64,000 bases of DNA from Robertkochia marina (GCF_004799345.1 NZ_SSMC01000003.1:434001-498000); one strand, 5' to 3'; shown: positions 35,091 through 44,706, counted from the first letter of the stretch. Notes: generated by a model not told the origin, from the letters alone. Program-made: numbers and translations.

Positions 35091-35147
35091 AATATTCCTA
35101 TGAAAAAAGGGTCAAAAAAGCCCATTTTCATAGGAATATTCAGTATT
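35091..35147. repeat. Inverted-repeat region at the right end of the island
   Basis: 16-bp perfect inverted repeat aatattcctatgaaaa (35091-35106) / ttttcataggaatatt (35125-35140), whose right arm continues into the right terminal repeat taggaatattcagtatt (35131-35147). The pair could also act as a terminator for the tRNA. The motif ggtcacc...aggtaacctt (35051-35071) resembles ggttaacc...gggtaacctt at 26313-26334, near the left end. Confidence 0.7.
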
Positions 35148-35172
35148 TGTGCCTGATTGTAGGCTCAATGTG

Positions 35173-35247
35173 TCGGGGTGGCAGGATTCGAACCTGCGAC
35201 CTCCTGCTCCCAAAGCAGGCGCGATAACCGGGCTACGCTACACCCCG
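35173..35247 (-). tRNA. tRNA-Pro, anticodon TGG (island insertion site)
   Basis: Minus strand: acceptor stem CGGGGTG/CACCCCG, anticodon stem CCTGC/GCAGG with loop TTTGGGA (anticodon TGG), T arm GCAGGTTCGAATCCTGC, discriminator A at 35173. No encoded CCA. The 3' end carries the 16-bp att sequence shared with 26237-26252. Confidence 0.95.
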
Positions 35248-35325
35248 TAAACGATACTATCGTTGTAAGGAGGCTGCAAAAATAAGACATTTTTTGAGAT
35301 TGCAAAGCTTATTTGAAGGCAGTTT

Positions 35326-36819
35326 TTAAGTTTTTGAATCTTTTCCGTGCATGCTCATTAACTCCTCCACCTTGCATTCGGTTTCCTTGAAATGCTGGGC
35401 CTTTAACAGGCGTTTAGGGGGTACCGCGCGCACCTCACAGTTGGTTATAGGGCAGGATTCACAGGTGATACCTACCTGAACTTCTTCCAGGTCGTGGTGG
35501 TTTAAAAAAGGGTATTTCTTTTGAAGGTGAGGGGTAATTAAGATCCCAAGGCTAACACTGCGGTATTGGTTGGCTACAAAAGGGTCTGGGGTAGATGATG
35601 ACAACACCAGGTATTTGTTGCCGTTCTGATACACGGAGACCTGGGCTCCAAAAAAATGATCTTCAGGGCTTATGGATATGTGCTGCAAGGTTTTGATGGA
35701 GATCCATCGTCGGCAGTAGTGCGCTCTGTAATCTCTGGTTGATGGCTTTTGGCGTTGGGTAACATGAAGTTCCTTGTTCAACGTAAAATGAGGTTCTCCC
35801 TGTTTGTGAATAAACCGCAGAAAGAAGAGGTCTCTGAAACCAAAATCATGGGGCAGAATATTGGTTAACCGCTGGTAAACGGTCTCAGGAGAGGTTTTGA
35901 AACTGCTGATGAGGTCTTTGAATTGTGACTCCTCCCATTTAGTGCTCTGTAGTAACCCGGTGAGTTTTTCTTTTAAATTTTTGCGGGGAAGCATGAGGGC
36001 TCCTGAAAAATAGGAAGCGTAAAAGTTATGCAACACCTCGTCAAAGCTGTTGTATTTGATCCAGGAAAAGGTATACGGACGCACCATAAGTTCCAGGTAA
36101 TTGTAGGCGATCTCTTTCCCGAAAATAAAAGAACGCTGTGCCTCATCGATAGCCGAAGACAATAAAAGCTTTTTACTGTCCGGAACAAAAACAGAACGGA
36201 GGTTGTTGAGCATCGGGTCTTTCTCAATGCCGTTGTCTACAATGGTATACCCGTATTCTTCTTCTAAGATGGCTTTGAGGTCGTCAGAAACGATATGCTC
36301 TTCCAGGTTGATCTGGTAAGCCTCAGCAAAGCGCACGGCAGCATTCTCAAGGTCAACGAAAAAATTGTTTTCAGCCTCCTGGTACGATCGGAGGGCAGCG
36401 AGATAAAAGCCTTCAATACCCAGGTTGTAACTTTTAGCGATCTCGATAATAGTACTTATAAAAGCGTTCACCTTGGAAGGTGCATTGGATATGATGTTGA
36501 TCAGATCGTGCTCGGCAATGCCGAATAACGATAAGGGTAACTCTTTTAAAACTCCACTCTCCAGAATATCGCCCAGAGGAGCCAGGTTCTGATCAAGTTT
36601 CAGGGATACCATTTCGTCATAGGAGGTGTCAAGGGCAGTGGCCAATTCCAGGATCTTGTCCTGCTTCGGATACTTTTTCCCGTTCTCGATCTCGTTGAGA
36701 TACGATTTCGAGAGTCCGCTTTTTTTCGACAAGCCGTAAAGGGAGAGATTTTTCCTGTTACGCAACTGCCGCATTTTTAATCCGAAGATTAACCGTATGT
36801 GTTCTTCTTTTAAAGGCAT
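35326..36819 (-). CDS. RamB/ScfR-like XRE-family regulator with IrrE-like and Cys-rich C-terminal domains
   Basis: 497 aa. HTH_3 domain at residues ~13-66 (LSLYGLSKKSGLSKSYLNEIENGKKYP), a middle ImmA/IrrE-like region where the zinc motif is not kept (FGKEIAYNYLEL), and a C-terminal domain with CESCPITNCEVRAVPP, the pattern of the short-chain acyl-CoA-responsive regulators (RamB of Corynebacterium controls aceA/aceB). Divergent from malate synthase, so it very probably controls the glyoxylate-shunt genes. The ligand (an acyl-CoA) is known only for relatives. Confidence 0.87.
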   Translation of the reverse strand: MPLKEEHIRLIFGLKMRQLRNRKNLSLYGLSKKSGLSKSYLNEIENGKKYPKQDKILELATALDTSYDEMVSLKLDQNLAPLGDILESGVLKELPLSLFGIAEHDLINIISNAPSKVNAFISTIIEIAKSYNLGIEGFYLAALRSYQEAENNFFVDLENAAVRFAEAYQINLEEHIVSDDLKAILEEEYGYTIVDNGIEKDPMLNNLRSVFVPDSKKLLLSSAIDEAQRSFIFGKEIAYNYLELMVRPYTFSWIKYNSFDEVLHNFYASYFSGALMLPRKNLKEKLTGLLQSTKWEESQFKDLISSFKTSPETVYQRLTNILPHDFGFRDLFFLRFIHKQGEPHFTLNKELHVTQRQKPSTRDYRAHYCRRWISIKTLQHISISPEDHFFGAQVSVYQNGNKYLVLSSSTPDPFVANQYRSVSLGILITPHLQKKYPFLNHHDLEEVQVGITCESCPITNCEVRAVPPKRLLKAQHFKETECKVEELMSMHGKDSKT

Positions 36820-36840
36820 AGTTCAAATATAGATCATTTA

Positions 36841-36888
36841 GCGAACAACTAAAAATTAGCGTCTTTTATCTATTTTGCGAACGTTCGC
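36841..36888. promoter_or_regulatory. GCGAAC operator-like sites between regulator and malate synthase
   Basis: Perfect 12-bp palindrome gcgaacgttcgc at 36877-36888, with a single half-site gcgaac at 36841-36846, in the 119-bp gap between divergent genes. A fit for an autoregulating HTH protein that also controls aceB. Confidence 0.6.
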
Positions 36889-36938
36889 TTGTTTTATTGA
36901 AAATTACTTTTTAATATTGGTCACATAATCAATTCATT

Positions 36939-38540
36939 ATGGAAAAACTTCTGACCAAGACCGCCGAGAGCTTTGCTTTTTCAAAAGGAGTGAAAGCACA
37001 TTACCCAGACCTGCTGGATGAAAATTTCAAGGAATTCTTTACAACCCTTCATCAAAAATTTAATCCGCAACGTCTGCATCTTTTGCAAAGAAGGGAAGCC
37101 ATGCAACGGGAATTTGACCAGGGAGAACTGCCTCAGTTTCCTATAGAGACCCGGGATATCAGGGAGGGAGCCTGGGCAGCAGCGCCTATTCCCGAAGATC
37201 TTCAGGACCGCAGGGTAGAGATCACCGGACCCGTGGACCGCAAAATGATGATCAACGCTCTGAATTCCGGTGCGAATTGTTTTATGGCCGATCTGGAGGA
37301 TAGTACGTCTCCTACCTGGTCCAATGTTATGGAGGGACAAAGAAATCTACGGGATGCAGTGCTTAAGACCATTTCATTTACCCACCCGGTTACCGGGAAA
37401 CACTACACCCTCAAAGAACAGACAGCTACCCTGATCGTAAGACCCAGAGGATGGCATTTATATGAAAAGAACATCCTTATAGATGGGGTTATGGCCTCAG
37501 CATCGCTCTTTGATTTTGCCTTGTTCTTTTATCACAATGCGAAAGCCTTGTTGGAAAGGGGAAGCGCCCCGTATTTTTATCTTCCGAAACTCGAGCATTA
37601 CCTGGAGGCTCGATTGTGGAATGAGGTCTTCGTCTTTGCTCAGGAGTATCTCGGCATTTCCGTGGGTACTATTAAGGCAACGGTTTTGATTGAAACCATT
37701 ACAGCAAGCTTTCAGCTCGATGAGATCATTTATGAACTCAGAGATCATATGGCCGGTCTGAACTGCGGACGATGGGATTATATTTTCTCCTATATCAAGA
37801 AATTCAGGATGCAAAACCTGGTAACCCCCAACAGGGCACAGATCACCATGCAATCTCCCTTTATGAATGCCTATTCTTTAAGGGTGATCCAGGTGTGTCA
37901 TAACAGGGGAGTACATGCCATCGGCGGGATGGCTGCTCAAATTCCGGTAAAAGATAACGAAGAGGCCAACAGGGATGCCTATGAAAAGGTACGAAAGGAT
38001 AAGGAGAGAGAGGTTAGAAACGGTCATGACGGTACCTGGGTGGCGCACCCCGGGTTGGTAGGGGTGGCAAGGGAGATCTTTGATGCTCATATGCCCGAAG
38101 CCAACCAGATCGGCCGAAAACTAAAAGATCTTCAGATAAGCGAGGAGCAGCTCCTTGAATTGCCAAAAGGAGAGATCACCGAAGCGGGGGTGCGTCTCAA
38201 TATTCATATAGGGGTATTGTATTTGGTGTACTGGCTGGAAGGAAACGGAGCGGCAGCCTTATACAACCTCATGGAGGATGCGGCAACGGCCGAGATCTGT
38301 CGGGCTCAGCTCTGGCAATGGTATCATAAGAAAGTTCAGCTGACCGATGGCAGGATATTTAACGAAGCATTGTATGAAGACCTTTTTGCGAAAGAGCTGC
38401 CTAAAGTACAGCATTACCTGGCAAAGTCGGGGGTAGGGTTAAACAGCCTGGATACTGCTACAGAGATATTTCATGACCTGGTACTCTGCAGTGGTTTTGA
38501 AGAATTTCTAACCCTTAAAGTCTATCGATATTTGGAATAA
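36939..38540 (+). CDS. aceB: Malate synthase A
   Basis: 533 aa, the usual size of the MSA isoform. Condenses glyoxylate and acetyl-CoA to malate. Family signatures: FMADLEDSTSPTWSN, LIVRPRGWHL (active-site Arg), AGLNCGRWDYIFSYIKKF, and HDGTWVAHPGLVGVA. 102 bp before isocitrate lyase on the same strand; the two complete the glyoxylate shunt for growth on acetate or fatty acids. Divergent from the RamB-like regulator. Confidence 0.97.
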   Translation: MEKLLTKTAESFAFSKGVKAHYPDLLDENFKEFFTTLHQKFNPQRLHLLQRREAMQREFDQGELPQFPIETRDIREGAWAAAPIPEDLQDRRVEITGPVDRKMMINALNSGANCFMADLEDSTSPTWSNVMEGQRNLRDAVLKTISFTHPVTGKHYTLKEQTATLIVRPRGWHLYEKNILIDGVMASASLFDFALFFYHNAKALLERGSAPYFYLPKLEHYLEARLWNEVFVFAQEYLGISVGTIKATVLIETITASFQLDEIIYELRDHMAGLNCGRWDYIFSYIKKFRMQNLVTPNRAQITMQSPFMNAYSLRVIQVCHNRGVHAIGGMAAQIPVKDNEEANRDAYEKVRKDKEREVRNGHDGTWVAHPGLVGVAREIFDAHMPEANQIGRKLKDLQISEEQLLELPKGEITEAGVRLNIHIGVLYLVYWLEGNGAAALYNLMEDAATAEICRAQLWQWYHKKVQLTDGRIFNEALYEDLFAKELPKVQHYLAKSGVGLNSLDTATEIFHDLVLCSGFEEFLTLKVYRYLE

Positions 38541-38642
38541 GCTGACCGAAACCTAAATACATCATTTTTTAATACCAATCAAATCCCCGGCCCATTCCCG
38601 GGCAGGGATCCTATAACCTAATTTCAAAATCAAAACAACATT

Positions 38643-39920
38643 ATGAAAACACAAAAAAAAGCTGAAGCACTGGCACAAAGCTGGATTAATGATCCTCGCT
38701 GGAAGGGGATAAAGAGGCCATACACCGCCGATGAAGTTTTGAGGCTTCGCGGCAGTTACGAGATCGAGTACACCCTGGCAAAAAGAGGGGCGAAGCTCCT
38801 TTGGGAAAAACTAAACACCAGGGAAGTGGTTGCCGGATTGGGTGCACTTACCGGAAACCAGGCTGTTCAGGAGGTAGATGCCGGGCTGGAAGCTATTTAC
38901 CTGAGCGGATGGCAGGTGGCTGCAGACGCCAACCTGGCGGGAGAGATGTATCCTGATCAATCACTCTATCCGGCCAATAGTGTCCCCATGGTAGTGAAGC
39001 GAATCAATAACGCCCTGTTGCGTGCCGATCAGATTCAGCATGTGAATAACCAAAAAGCGATCAAAGATTACCTGGTGCCCATTGTTGCAGATGCCGAAGC
39101 CGGATTTGGAGGTAACCTCAATGCTTTTGAATTAATGAAAGGGATGATTGAGAACGGGGCTTCAGGAGTACACTTTGAAGACCAGCTATCTTCAGCAAAA
39201 AAATGCGGCCACCTGGGCGGAAAAGTCCTGGTGCCTACTCGCGAAGCCATACAGAAGCTGGTTGCGGCAAGACTTGCTTCCGATATTATGGATGTGCCTA
39301 CTGTGATCATTGCGCGAACCGATGCCGATGCGGCCACCCTGATCACCTCCGACGTTGATGAAAGAGATCGTAAGTTTATTACCGGGGAGCGTACCGAGGA
39401 AGGCTTTTACCATGTTAAGAACGGTATACTCCAGGCCATAGACAGAGGCTTGTCGTATGCCCCCTATGCAGATCTTTTATGGATGGAAACTTCAACTCCC
39501 GACCTGTCACAGGCCAAAGCTTTTGCCGATGCCATCTACGAACAATTTCCGGGCAAGCTTCTGGCTTATAATTGTTCTCCTTCCTTTAACTGGGCTGCGA
39601 AACTTTCTGACAATGAAATGCTCACCTTCAGAGAAGAGCTGGCGGCCATGGGGTATAAATTTCAATTCATTACCCTGGCAGGTTTTCACGCCTTGAATAC
39701 CAGTATGTTCGAATTGGCGAAGGCCTATAAAGAAAAGGGTATGGCTGGATATTCTGCCCTGCAGGAAAAAGAATTTGCCCTACAGGATGAAGGCTTCCGG
39801 GCCGTGAAGCACCAATCGTTTGTAGGAACTACCTATTTTGATGCCCTTCAGAATACGGTAACCGGCGGCAAGGCAGCTACGGTAGCCATGAAAGGTTCTA
39901 CAGAAGTTGCGCAGTTCTGA
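38643..39920 (+). CDS. aceA: Isocitrate lyase
   Basis: 425 aa. Cleaves isocitrate into glyoxylate and succinate. Signature [17 protein letters not shown] with the catalytic Cys in KKCGH, the Mg/substrate segment ADAEAGFGG, and [11 protein letters not shown]. Directly after aceB and with a terminator behind it, so the operon is aceB-aceA. Confidence 0.97.
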   Translation: MKTQKKAEALAQSWINDPRWKGIKRPYTADEVLRLRGSYEIEYTLAKRGAKLLWEKLNTREVVAGLGALTGNQAVQEVDAGLEAIYLSGWQVAADANLAGEMYPDQSLYPANSVPMVVKRINNALLRADQIQHVNNQKAIKDYLVPIVADAEAGFGGNLNAFELMKGMIENGASGVHFEDQLSSAKKCGHLGGKVLVPTREAIQKLVAARLASDIMDVPTVIIARTDADAATLITSDVDERDRKFITGERTEEGFYHVKNGILQAIDRGLSYAPYADLLWMETSTPDLSQAKAFADAIYEQFPGKLLAYNCSPSFNWAAKLSDNEMLTFREELAAMGYKFQFITLAGFHALNTSMFELAKAYKEKGMAGYSALQEKEFALQDEGFRAVKHQSFVGTTYFDALQNTVTGGKAATVAMKGSTEVAQF

Positions 39921-39944
39921 TGTTCATACATGGTGTAAAAACAA

Positions 39945-39971
39945 AAAACCCTTCCTTATCGGAAGGGTTTT
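39945..39971 (+). terminator. Terminator of aceBA
   Basis: aaaacccttcc - loop ttatc - ggaagggtttt followed by ct-rich tail, 24 bp after the aceA stop. Confidence 0.85.
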
Positions 39972-40090
39972 CTTTCCCCCAAACCTTTTATGACCATTGG
40001 TCAAAAAGATTCATTTGTGCTGTTAACACGTTGTCAAAGATGTGTATTGTTGATGCAGTATCCTTACGGGAATCCGTATACCATAACTTT

Positions 40091-40756
40091 TTAAATGATC
40101 CCCATATCTTTTGCTATGGCAATCAGATGAATAGTGTTTTTAGCTTTTAGCGATATTTTGAGTTTGTTGATGCGCTTCTCAATGCTGCTGAGACTGGCCG
40201 GTTTAATACCTGATGCCTTAAATTCGTTCCCGATCTCTTCCTGAGAAGAACCATCTGCCAACCTGGAAAGTAAGGCAATATCATATTCGTCGATATTCAT
40301 AACCTCCTCTTCAGTGTTGGGGAGGTGGTTTTGCAAAGGTGTTACCTTGCCACCGTTCATCATGGCCGTGATTACCTCGGTCATTTCATTAATGCTGTTG
40401 CGGCCTTTGGTTACAAAAGCATCGAGGTTTAATTTGTTTACTAGATTTTTCAATTTATACGGACGGTCTTCTATTGAATACATGATGGACTTTATGGCAA
40501 TTCCTTCTTCCCTCAACTTTGCCACCAGCATTTCTCCATCTTTTAGGTTCGTGTTTCTGTGATCTTCTTTGAAAGATAAATCTGTGATCAGAAGATCGAA
40601 AGGTTCTTCATCCAGTATGGATCTTTTAATTTTCAGGTAGGCCTCATCGCAATATTTAGCCTGCACGACCTGAAACCCGAAGGCATCCCTGAGATGCTTT
40701 CCAAGACCTTCGTTAATACTGTCAATGTCTTCTGCAATTAAAACTTTGTGAATCAT
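40091..40756 (-). CDS. LuxR/NarL-type response regulator
   Basis: 221 aa. Receiver domain with phospho-acceptor Asp59 (DLLITDLSF), acidic Glu9/Asp10 and Lys117 (VTKGRNS); C-terminal DNA-binding helix-turn-helix (SLSSIEKRINKLKISLKAKN). This C-terminal layout, with DGSSQEEIGNEF before it, occurs in Bacteroidota regulators. No histidine kinase gene is nearby, so the partner is encoded elsewhere. Confidence 0.88.
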   Translation of the reverse strand: MIHKVLIAEDIDSINEGLGKHLRDAFGFQVVQAKYCDEAYLKIKRSILDEEPFDLLITDLSFKEDHRNTNLKDGEMLVAKLREEGIAIKSIMYSIEDRPYKLKNLVNKLNLDAFVTKGRNSINEMTEVITAMMNGGKVTPLQNHLPNTEEEVMNIDEYDIALLSRLADGSSQEEIGNEFKASGIKPASLSSIEKRINKLKISLKAKNTIHLIAIAKDMGII

Positions 40757-41062
40757 CAGGTTACAGGTTTTGGCAATTGCTTTTATCTTCCTTTATACAA
40801 AATTAGTGGAGTTTGAGAATTTAAAATTACGGTATTCCGTAAAAATGAATATATCCACATAAATTTGACAGATTCCTCCTATAGTTTGTAAAGCACTTTT
40901 GGCAGGAGGTCGTTCCTTTACAAATCATTTTGTTAACGGTAGGATTGTTTTGGGGTTCGTCTGCCTCTTAATTTATATAGAATATTTTCTTATATTCGAG
41001 CGAGTGTCTGTATGAGTATTATTTTCCCGGCACTTCCGTTTTGAAGAAAACCTGATCTTCTT

Positions 41063-41638
41063 ATGACACAAAAAATAGCCTTAATCATTTTCATATGTAC
41101 AGGATTCTCTGCCTTTGCCCAGAGGGGAGTGGATCAGGAGATGAACTTTGACAAAGAACGGGCAAGGATGCAATTGGCTGCAGAAGGGCGTACGATGATT
41201 GATGGCAACCTGATAAGCTGGGAGGGTGCCGAGGTCTCTACCCATGAATTCAGGGAAAGCTATCTGGTTATCGATTTTTGGGCCACCTGGTGCGGTCCCT
41301 GCCTCAAGGATGCGCCTAACTATAAAAAACTTGCCGAAAAGTATACCGATAAAAACATCAGGTTTATTTCAGTGTCTTTAGATCATGATATAGAAACATG
41401 GAGGGAATTTTTGACCAAGCGGAAATGGACAAAAGATCAGTATTGGTATGGAAAGACCGATGAGGATCCTTTTTTATCACTGGCTTACTCTGAATCCTCG
41501 TATAAAGGTATGTCTATGGTCTTGATTACTATTCCAAAGTATGTGCTCATTTCTCCAACTGGTGAGATTTTGATGAACTCTGATCTAAGGCCCGGTGATC
41601 CGGAATTTGAACAGGAAATTATGAAGTACCTGCAATAA
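41063..41638 (+). CDS. TlpA-family thiol:disulfide reductase (secreted)
   Basis: 191 aa. Signal peptide (cleavage near AFA-Q) and a thioredoxin fold with active site WATWCGPC (about residues 73-80). Periplasmic, probably an oxidoreductase for envelope proteins or cytochrome maturation; the specific client is unknown. Confidence 0.9.
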   Translation: MTQKIALIIFICTGFSAFAQRGVDQEMNFDKERARMQLAAEGRTMIDGNLISWEGAEVSTHEFRESYLVIDFWATWCGPCLKDAPNYKKLAEKYTDKNIRFISVSLDHDIETWREFLTKRKWTKDQYWYGKTDEDPFLSLAYSESSYKGMSMVLITIPKYVLISPTGEILMNSDLRPGDPEFEQEIMKYLQ

Positions 41639-41706
41639 TATTAAATGCAGATCATTCTGCTCTGAAAGTGAAATGACACCGACTTTAACCACTAAAAAAC
41701 TGAACT

Positions 41707-42072
41707 ATGAAAAACATCTTCCTATTCCTGGCTATCGTCCTTTTATCTTTTAGCATCGGTTGTTCCGGCTTCCCTCAAAAAATGAAGTATGTCAGTAACT
41801 TAAAACAAGTTTTAACTGAAACCCATGGCCTCAATGAGGTTGAAGTGAACCTGCACAATAACTCAGAGCTTTTGATCATTATTAAGGATGAAGAATTTAC
41901 AGGGCTTAGCAGTTTGGAGAAAAAACAACTTTCCCTGGAGATCGGCAGGCTGGTGACTGATTTTACCGGGGAGGCTGTAGCGCTTACCAATGGAGAGGTG
42001 CAATTTAAGTTTGAGAAGGAACTTGGAATAACCAGGGTAAGCAGTTCAGATACCTATGCGATGTTCCCTTAA
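41707..42072 (+). CDS. Hypothetical lipoprotein
   Basis: 121 aa; lipobox-like IGCS. The body is a small alpha/beta domain with a central NNSELLIIIKDEEF and an amphipathic helix; no family recognised. Same strand and 68 bp after the TlpA gene. Confidence 0.7.
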   Translation: MKNIFLFLAIVLLSFSIGCSGFPQKMKYVSNLKQVLTETHGLNEVEVNLHNNSELLIIIKDEEFTGLSSLEKKQLSLEIGRLVTDFTGEAVALTNGEVQFKFEKELGITRVSSSDTYAMFP

Positions 42073-42130
42073 AACTTAAGCGATCTGTGTGTTAGGAAAA
42101 CTTCTGAAATAGATTGAAACAATAGAAAAT

Positions 42131-42445
42131 ATGATATTGGTGGCAATTCTTTTTATCGTGCTGGGCGTATTAGTTAAAAACGGAAAGGCCTACAATCTGA
42201 TTGCAGGGTATAATACCCTGAGTCCTGAAGAAAAGGCAAAAGTTGATATCAAAGGTATCTCAGTTGTCTTTAGAAATGCCATGTTCGGCATGGCTGTTAT
42301 CATTGCAGCAGGCAGTTTGTTATCTTACTGGCTTGGCGATCCTGCCATTGAATGGTATGGGTTAATAATCGCGGTTGTTATCGGGGTGCCCTACCTGCTT
42401 GTTAAAGCCAATTCAGATAAATACAAAAAGGAGGAAATAGAATAA
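42131..42445 (+). CDS. DUF3784-family small membrane protein
   Basis: 104 aa with three membrane helices and the family motif AGYNTLSPEEKAKVD (about residues 25-39). Function unknown. Confidence 0.75.
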   Translation: MILVAILFIVLGVLVKNGKAYNLIAGYNTLSPEEKAKVDIKGISVVFRNAMFGMAVIIAAGSLLSYWLGDPAIEWYGLIIAVVIGVPYLLVKANSDKYKKEEIE

Positions 42446-42633
42446 CCACAGTATCCTTGTTTTTAGCAGCCATTTATTAGTAGCTATTTGTAGATCAGTA
42501 ATAGGAACAACTGCCATTAAAATTTTGACGTAAAGCACTATATTTTTTAGAATTAAATCTATATATTCGAAAGGCTAACTGCCTGACACGTATTGTGCTG
42601 AAGGTGATGTAGAGCCGTTTTAGACGATTAAAT

Positions 42634-43524
42634 ATGGCTCAATTTTTAAAAGCACTTCCTTATCTGACTTTTGTTTTCATTTTGAATTTATGTTCAAAAA
42701 CTAATGAAACATCTGAGCTGGCTAATCTCGGTCAGAATAACCAATTGGTAACCGGTTACGATATTCTGAAAATTTCTTCAACTACAAGTCGAAACGATTT
42801 AATGTTAGGCACCAAGGTAACCTACTTTGATAACAACAAAAAGAGTCTCGACAGTGTCTTTGATGAAAATGGAGTGTTTAAATCCGGAAATGTATATTCA
42901 TACAACGTTACCGGGTTAGTGGAGGAGATAGTGAAATACGACCAGCAAGGCGATGTAATGTCGGTAAACCGGATAGTCTATGAAAATGGGGATATCATTG
43001 AACTGCAATGGTCGGAGAATGCCATAAGCGGTATTACTACCCGAATAGACAAAGTTTCTTATACTTCTTCACAAATAATCGTAGAACGATTTGATGAGAA
43101 TAATAACAAGACGTATGAACTTCAATATGGGCTAAATGCTGATGGGATGATTTATAAACAAGATAATGGACAAACCCAGATAGAAGTGATTTATATGGAA
43201 GGGCTTCCACTGAGCAAGACCATCACTACCAGTTCCGGAACTCAAACTGTAGCCTATGACTATTTGAATGATCCGCTTCCCAAAGATCCCTGGATTACGA
43301 TCAGGAAGAATCAATTTGGGTCGTTTAACAATCAATTGATCTTTCATTTTGATGGAGGGCTTTTTAGTATGGAAAGTATCGTAGACCTGAAAAAATACCT
43401 TTCATCATACTCCGGTAAGCAGTTCCTCTATGAATTCGACGAAAATCAGCTGCCGGTCAGGATTGAAGAAATCAATGGCACCACTAAGGTGATTAGAGTT
43501 ATCAAATACAAAGAGAAGGTTTAG
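42634..43524 (+). CDS. Hypothetical lipoprotein, beta-rich repeat type
   Basis: 296 aa. Signal sequence with lipobox LNLC. Consists of strand-rich segments of the form tY(F/D)xNNKxxxDS, ENGDIIELQW and RFDENNNKTYELQYG, as in small periplasmic/outer-membrane proteins with YD/MORN-like repeats. No function assigned. Confidence 0.7.
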   Translation: MAQFLKALPYLTFVFILNLCSKTNETSELANLGQNNQLVTGYDILKISSTTSRNDLMLGTKVTYFDNNKKSLDSVFDENGVFKSGNVYSYNVTGLVEEIVKYDQQGDVMSVNRIVYENGDIIELQWSENAISGITTRIDKVSYTSSQIIVERFDENNNKTYELQYGLNADGMIYKQDNGQTQIEVIYMEGLPLSKTITTSSGTQTVAYDYLNDPLPKDPWITIRKNQFGSFNNQLIFHFDGGLFSMESIVDLKKYLSSYSGKQFLYEFDENQLPVRIEEINGTTKVIRVIKYKEKV

Positions 43525-43610
43525 CATTCTTCAATATACAGGATATAGCAGCAGTCACAGTATTGCCTGATATACCTATACATATTAATCTATTTAAATC
43601 AAATTGCACC

Positions 43611-44003
43611 ATGAGATATTTATTGTTTGCACTAGTGATCATTACCTTTTCCTCCTGCACTAAGGATGATGATCCGGGAGATGTAGACCCGATAATTGGT
43701 ACCTGGCAGTACATTTATCGCCTGGATTCGAATGAAGAATTTTTTGCTACTCCATGCCAGAAGAAAGGGCGATATGTATTTTATGCAGATGGTTCGCTAT
43801 TAATGAAGGGCTATAGGTTGAATAATGAAGATGTATGCATAGATGCTGGCACTAATTCCGGAAGCTGGAAGAACCTTGAGTTTGAAACCTATGAAATACA
43901 GATTAATGTGGATTCCGGAGTTATAAGGATAAGCTTTCCAGATAACGATAAGATGAGAATATATGAATCGGAGACGGATTATTCAGAATACCAAAGGCTG
44001 TGA
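43611..44003 (+). CDS. Lipocalin-like lipoprotein
   Basis: 130 aa from ATG 43611 (MRYLLFALV); the longer upstream frame is not hydrophobic and is unlikely. Lipobox FSSC, mature CTKDDDPGD. PIIGTWQYIY with a following beta-barrel pattern is the lipocalin-like (DUF4488/lipocalin_5-type) signature of small Bacteroidota lipoproteins. Ligand unknown. Confidence 0.78.
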   Translation: MRYLLFALVIITFSSCTKDDDPGDVDPIIGTWQYIYRLDSNEEFFATPCQKKGRYVFYADGSLLMKGYRLNNEDVCIDAGTNSGSWKNLEFETYEIQINVDSGVIRISFPDNDKMRIYESETDYSEYQRL

Positions 44004-44052
44004 TAGGCTGCAGAACAACAGGTGATTTCACCTATGTTGTACCCGCCAAATA

Positions 44053-44083
44053 AAAAAGGCTTCCGATCTCTCGAAAGCCTTTT
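44053..44083. terminator. Bidirectional terminator between lipoprotein gene and tRNA-Met
   Basis: aaaaggctt ... aagccttttg with a short imperfect loop; A-run on one side and T-run on the other. Confidence 0.75.
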
Positions 44084-44091
44084 GTTTGTTG

Positions 44092-44165
44092 TAGCGAGGA
44101 CGGGATTTGAACCCGTGGCCTCCGGGTTATGAATCCGACGCTCTAACCAACTGAGCTACCTCGCC
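44092..44165 (-). tRNA. tRNA-Met (anticodon CAT)
   Basis: Minus strand: acceptor GGCGAGG/CCTCGCT, D loop AGTTGGTTAGA, anticodon loop TTCATAA, T arm CACGGGTTCAAATCCCGT. The initiator features are not seen, so elongator Met is most likely; an Ile2-type cannot be excluded. No encoded CCA. Confidence 0.9.
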
Positions 44166-44322
44166 ATTCCGTAGGGCTAAGAGTTGTTTTTCTTAGCGGG
44201 TGCAAATATAAAAACAATATTACCTTGTACAAACTAAAGTCAAAAAAATATTTTCATCGTAATTTATATTGTGGTTCTGTAGAAATAATTATATTGACCC
44301 ACAAGAATCAACTAATTAACCT

Positions 44323-44706
44323 ATGGAAGATAAGATCAAATACGAGATGGAATTCCCTATCCATTCATCTCCCTCACTGTTATATCAGTATATAGCCACT
44401 CCCTCCGGTTTGTCTGAATGGTTTGCCGATAATGTAAACTCAAGAGGCGAACTTTTCACCTTTATCTGGGACGACTCAGAGGAGAAGGCTAAGGTGCTCC
44501 GAAAGAAAAGCGGAGAGCTGATCAAGTTCAGGTGGCTGGAGTCTGAAGACGACTCTTTTTTTGAAATGAAGATCGTGGTCGATGAGATCACCAAAGACGT
44601 TTCATTGATGGTTACCGACTTTACGGAAGAGGATGAAATGGATGAAGCTAAAATGCTTTGGGAGAATCAGATCTCCGATCTAAAACACGTGTTAGGATCG
44701 GTTTAG
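44323..44706 (+). CDS. START-like (SRPBCC) domain protein
   Basis: 127 aa. Pattern of the AHSA1/START-like family: EMEFPIHSSPSLLYQYIATPSGLSEWFADNV, then FRWLESEDDSFFEMKI, then the C-terminal helix. In flavobacteria this gene normally precedes the class IV aminotransferase, as here. Ligand unknown. Confidence 0.82.
   Translation: MEDKIKYEMEFPIHSSPSLLYQYIATPSGLSEWFADNVNSRGELFTFIWDDSEEKAKVLRKKSGELIKFRWLESEDDSFFEMKIVVDEITKDVSLMVTDFTEEDEMDEAKMLWENQISDLKHVLGSV

Larger units (their letters stand above)
26237..35186. mobile_element. ~8.95-kb integrative island in the 3' end of tRNA-Pro(TGG)
   Basis: Bounded by a 16-bp direct repeat, tgtcggggtggcagga, at 26237-26252 (attL) and 35171-35186 (attR, inside the tRNA 3' end). 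Inverted 17-bp repeats lie just inside both ends (26282-26298 and 35131-35147), and a second shared motif, GGTAACCTT, at 26326-26334 and 35063-35071. A tyrosine recombinase gene sits next to attR. Contents: DUF6624 gene, fic, an array of Rhs C-terminal cassettes with small partner genes, recombinase. All genes are on the minus strand and the cassette part is visibly more AT-rich than the flanks. No conjugation or replication genes. Confidence 0.85.
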
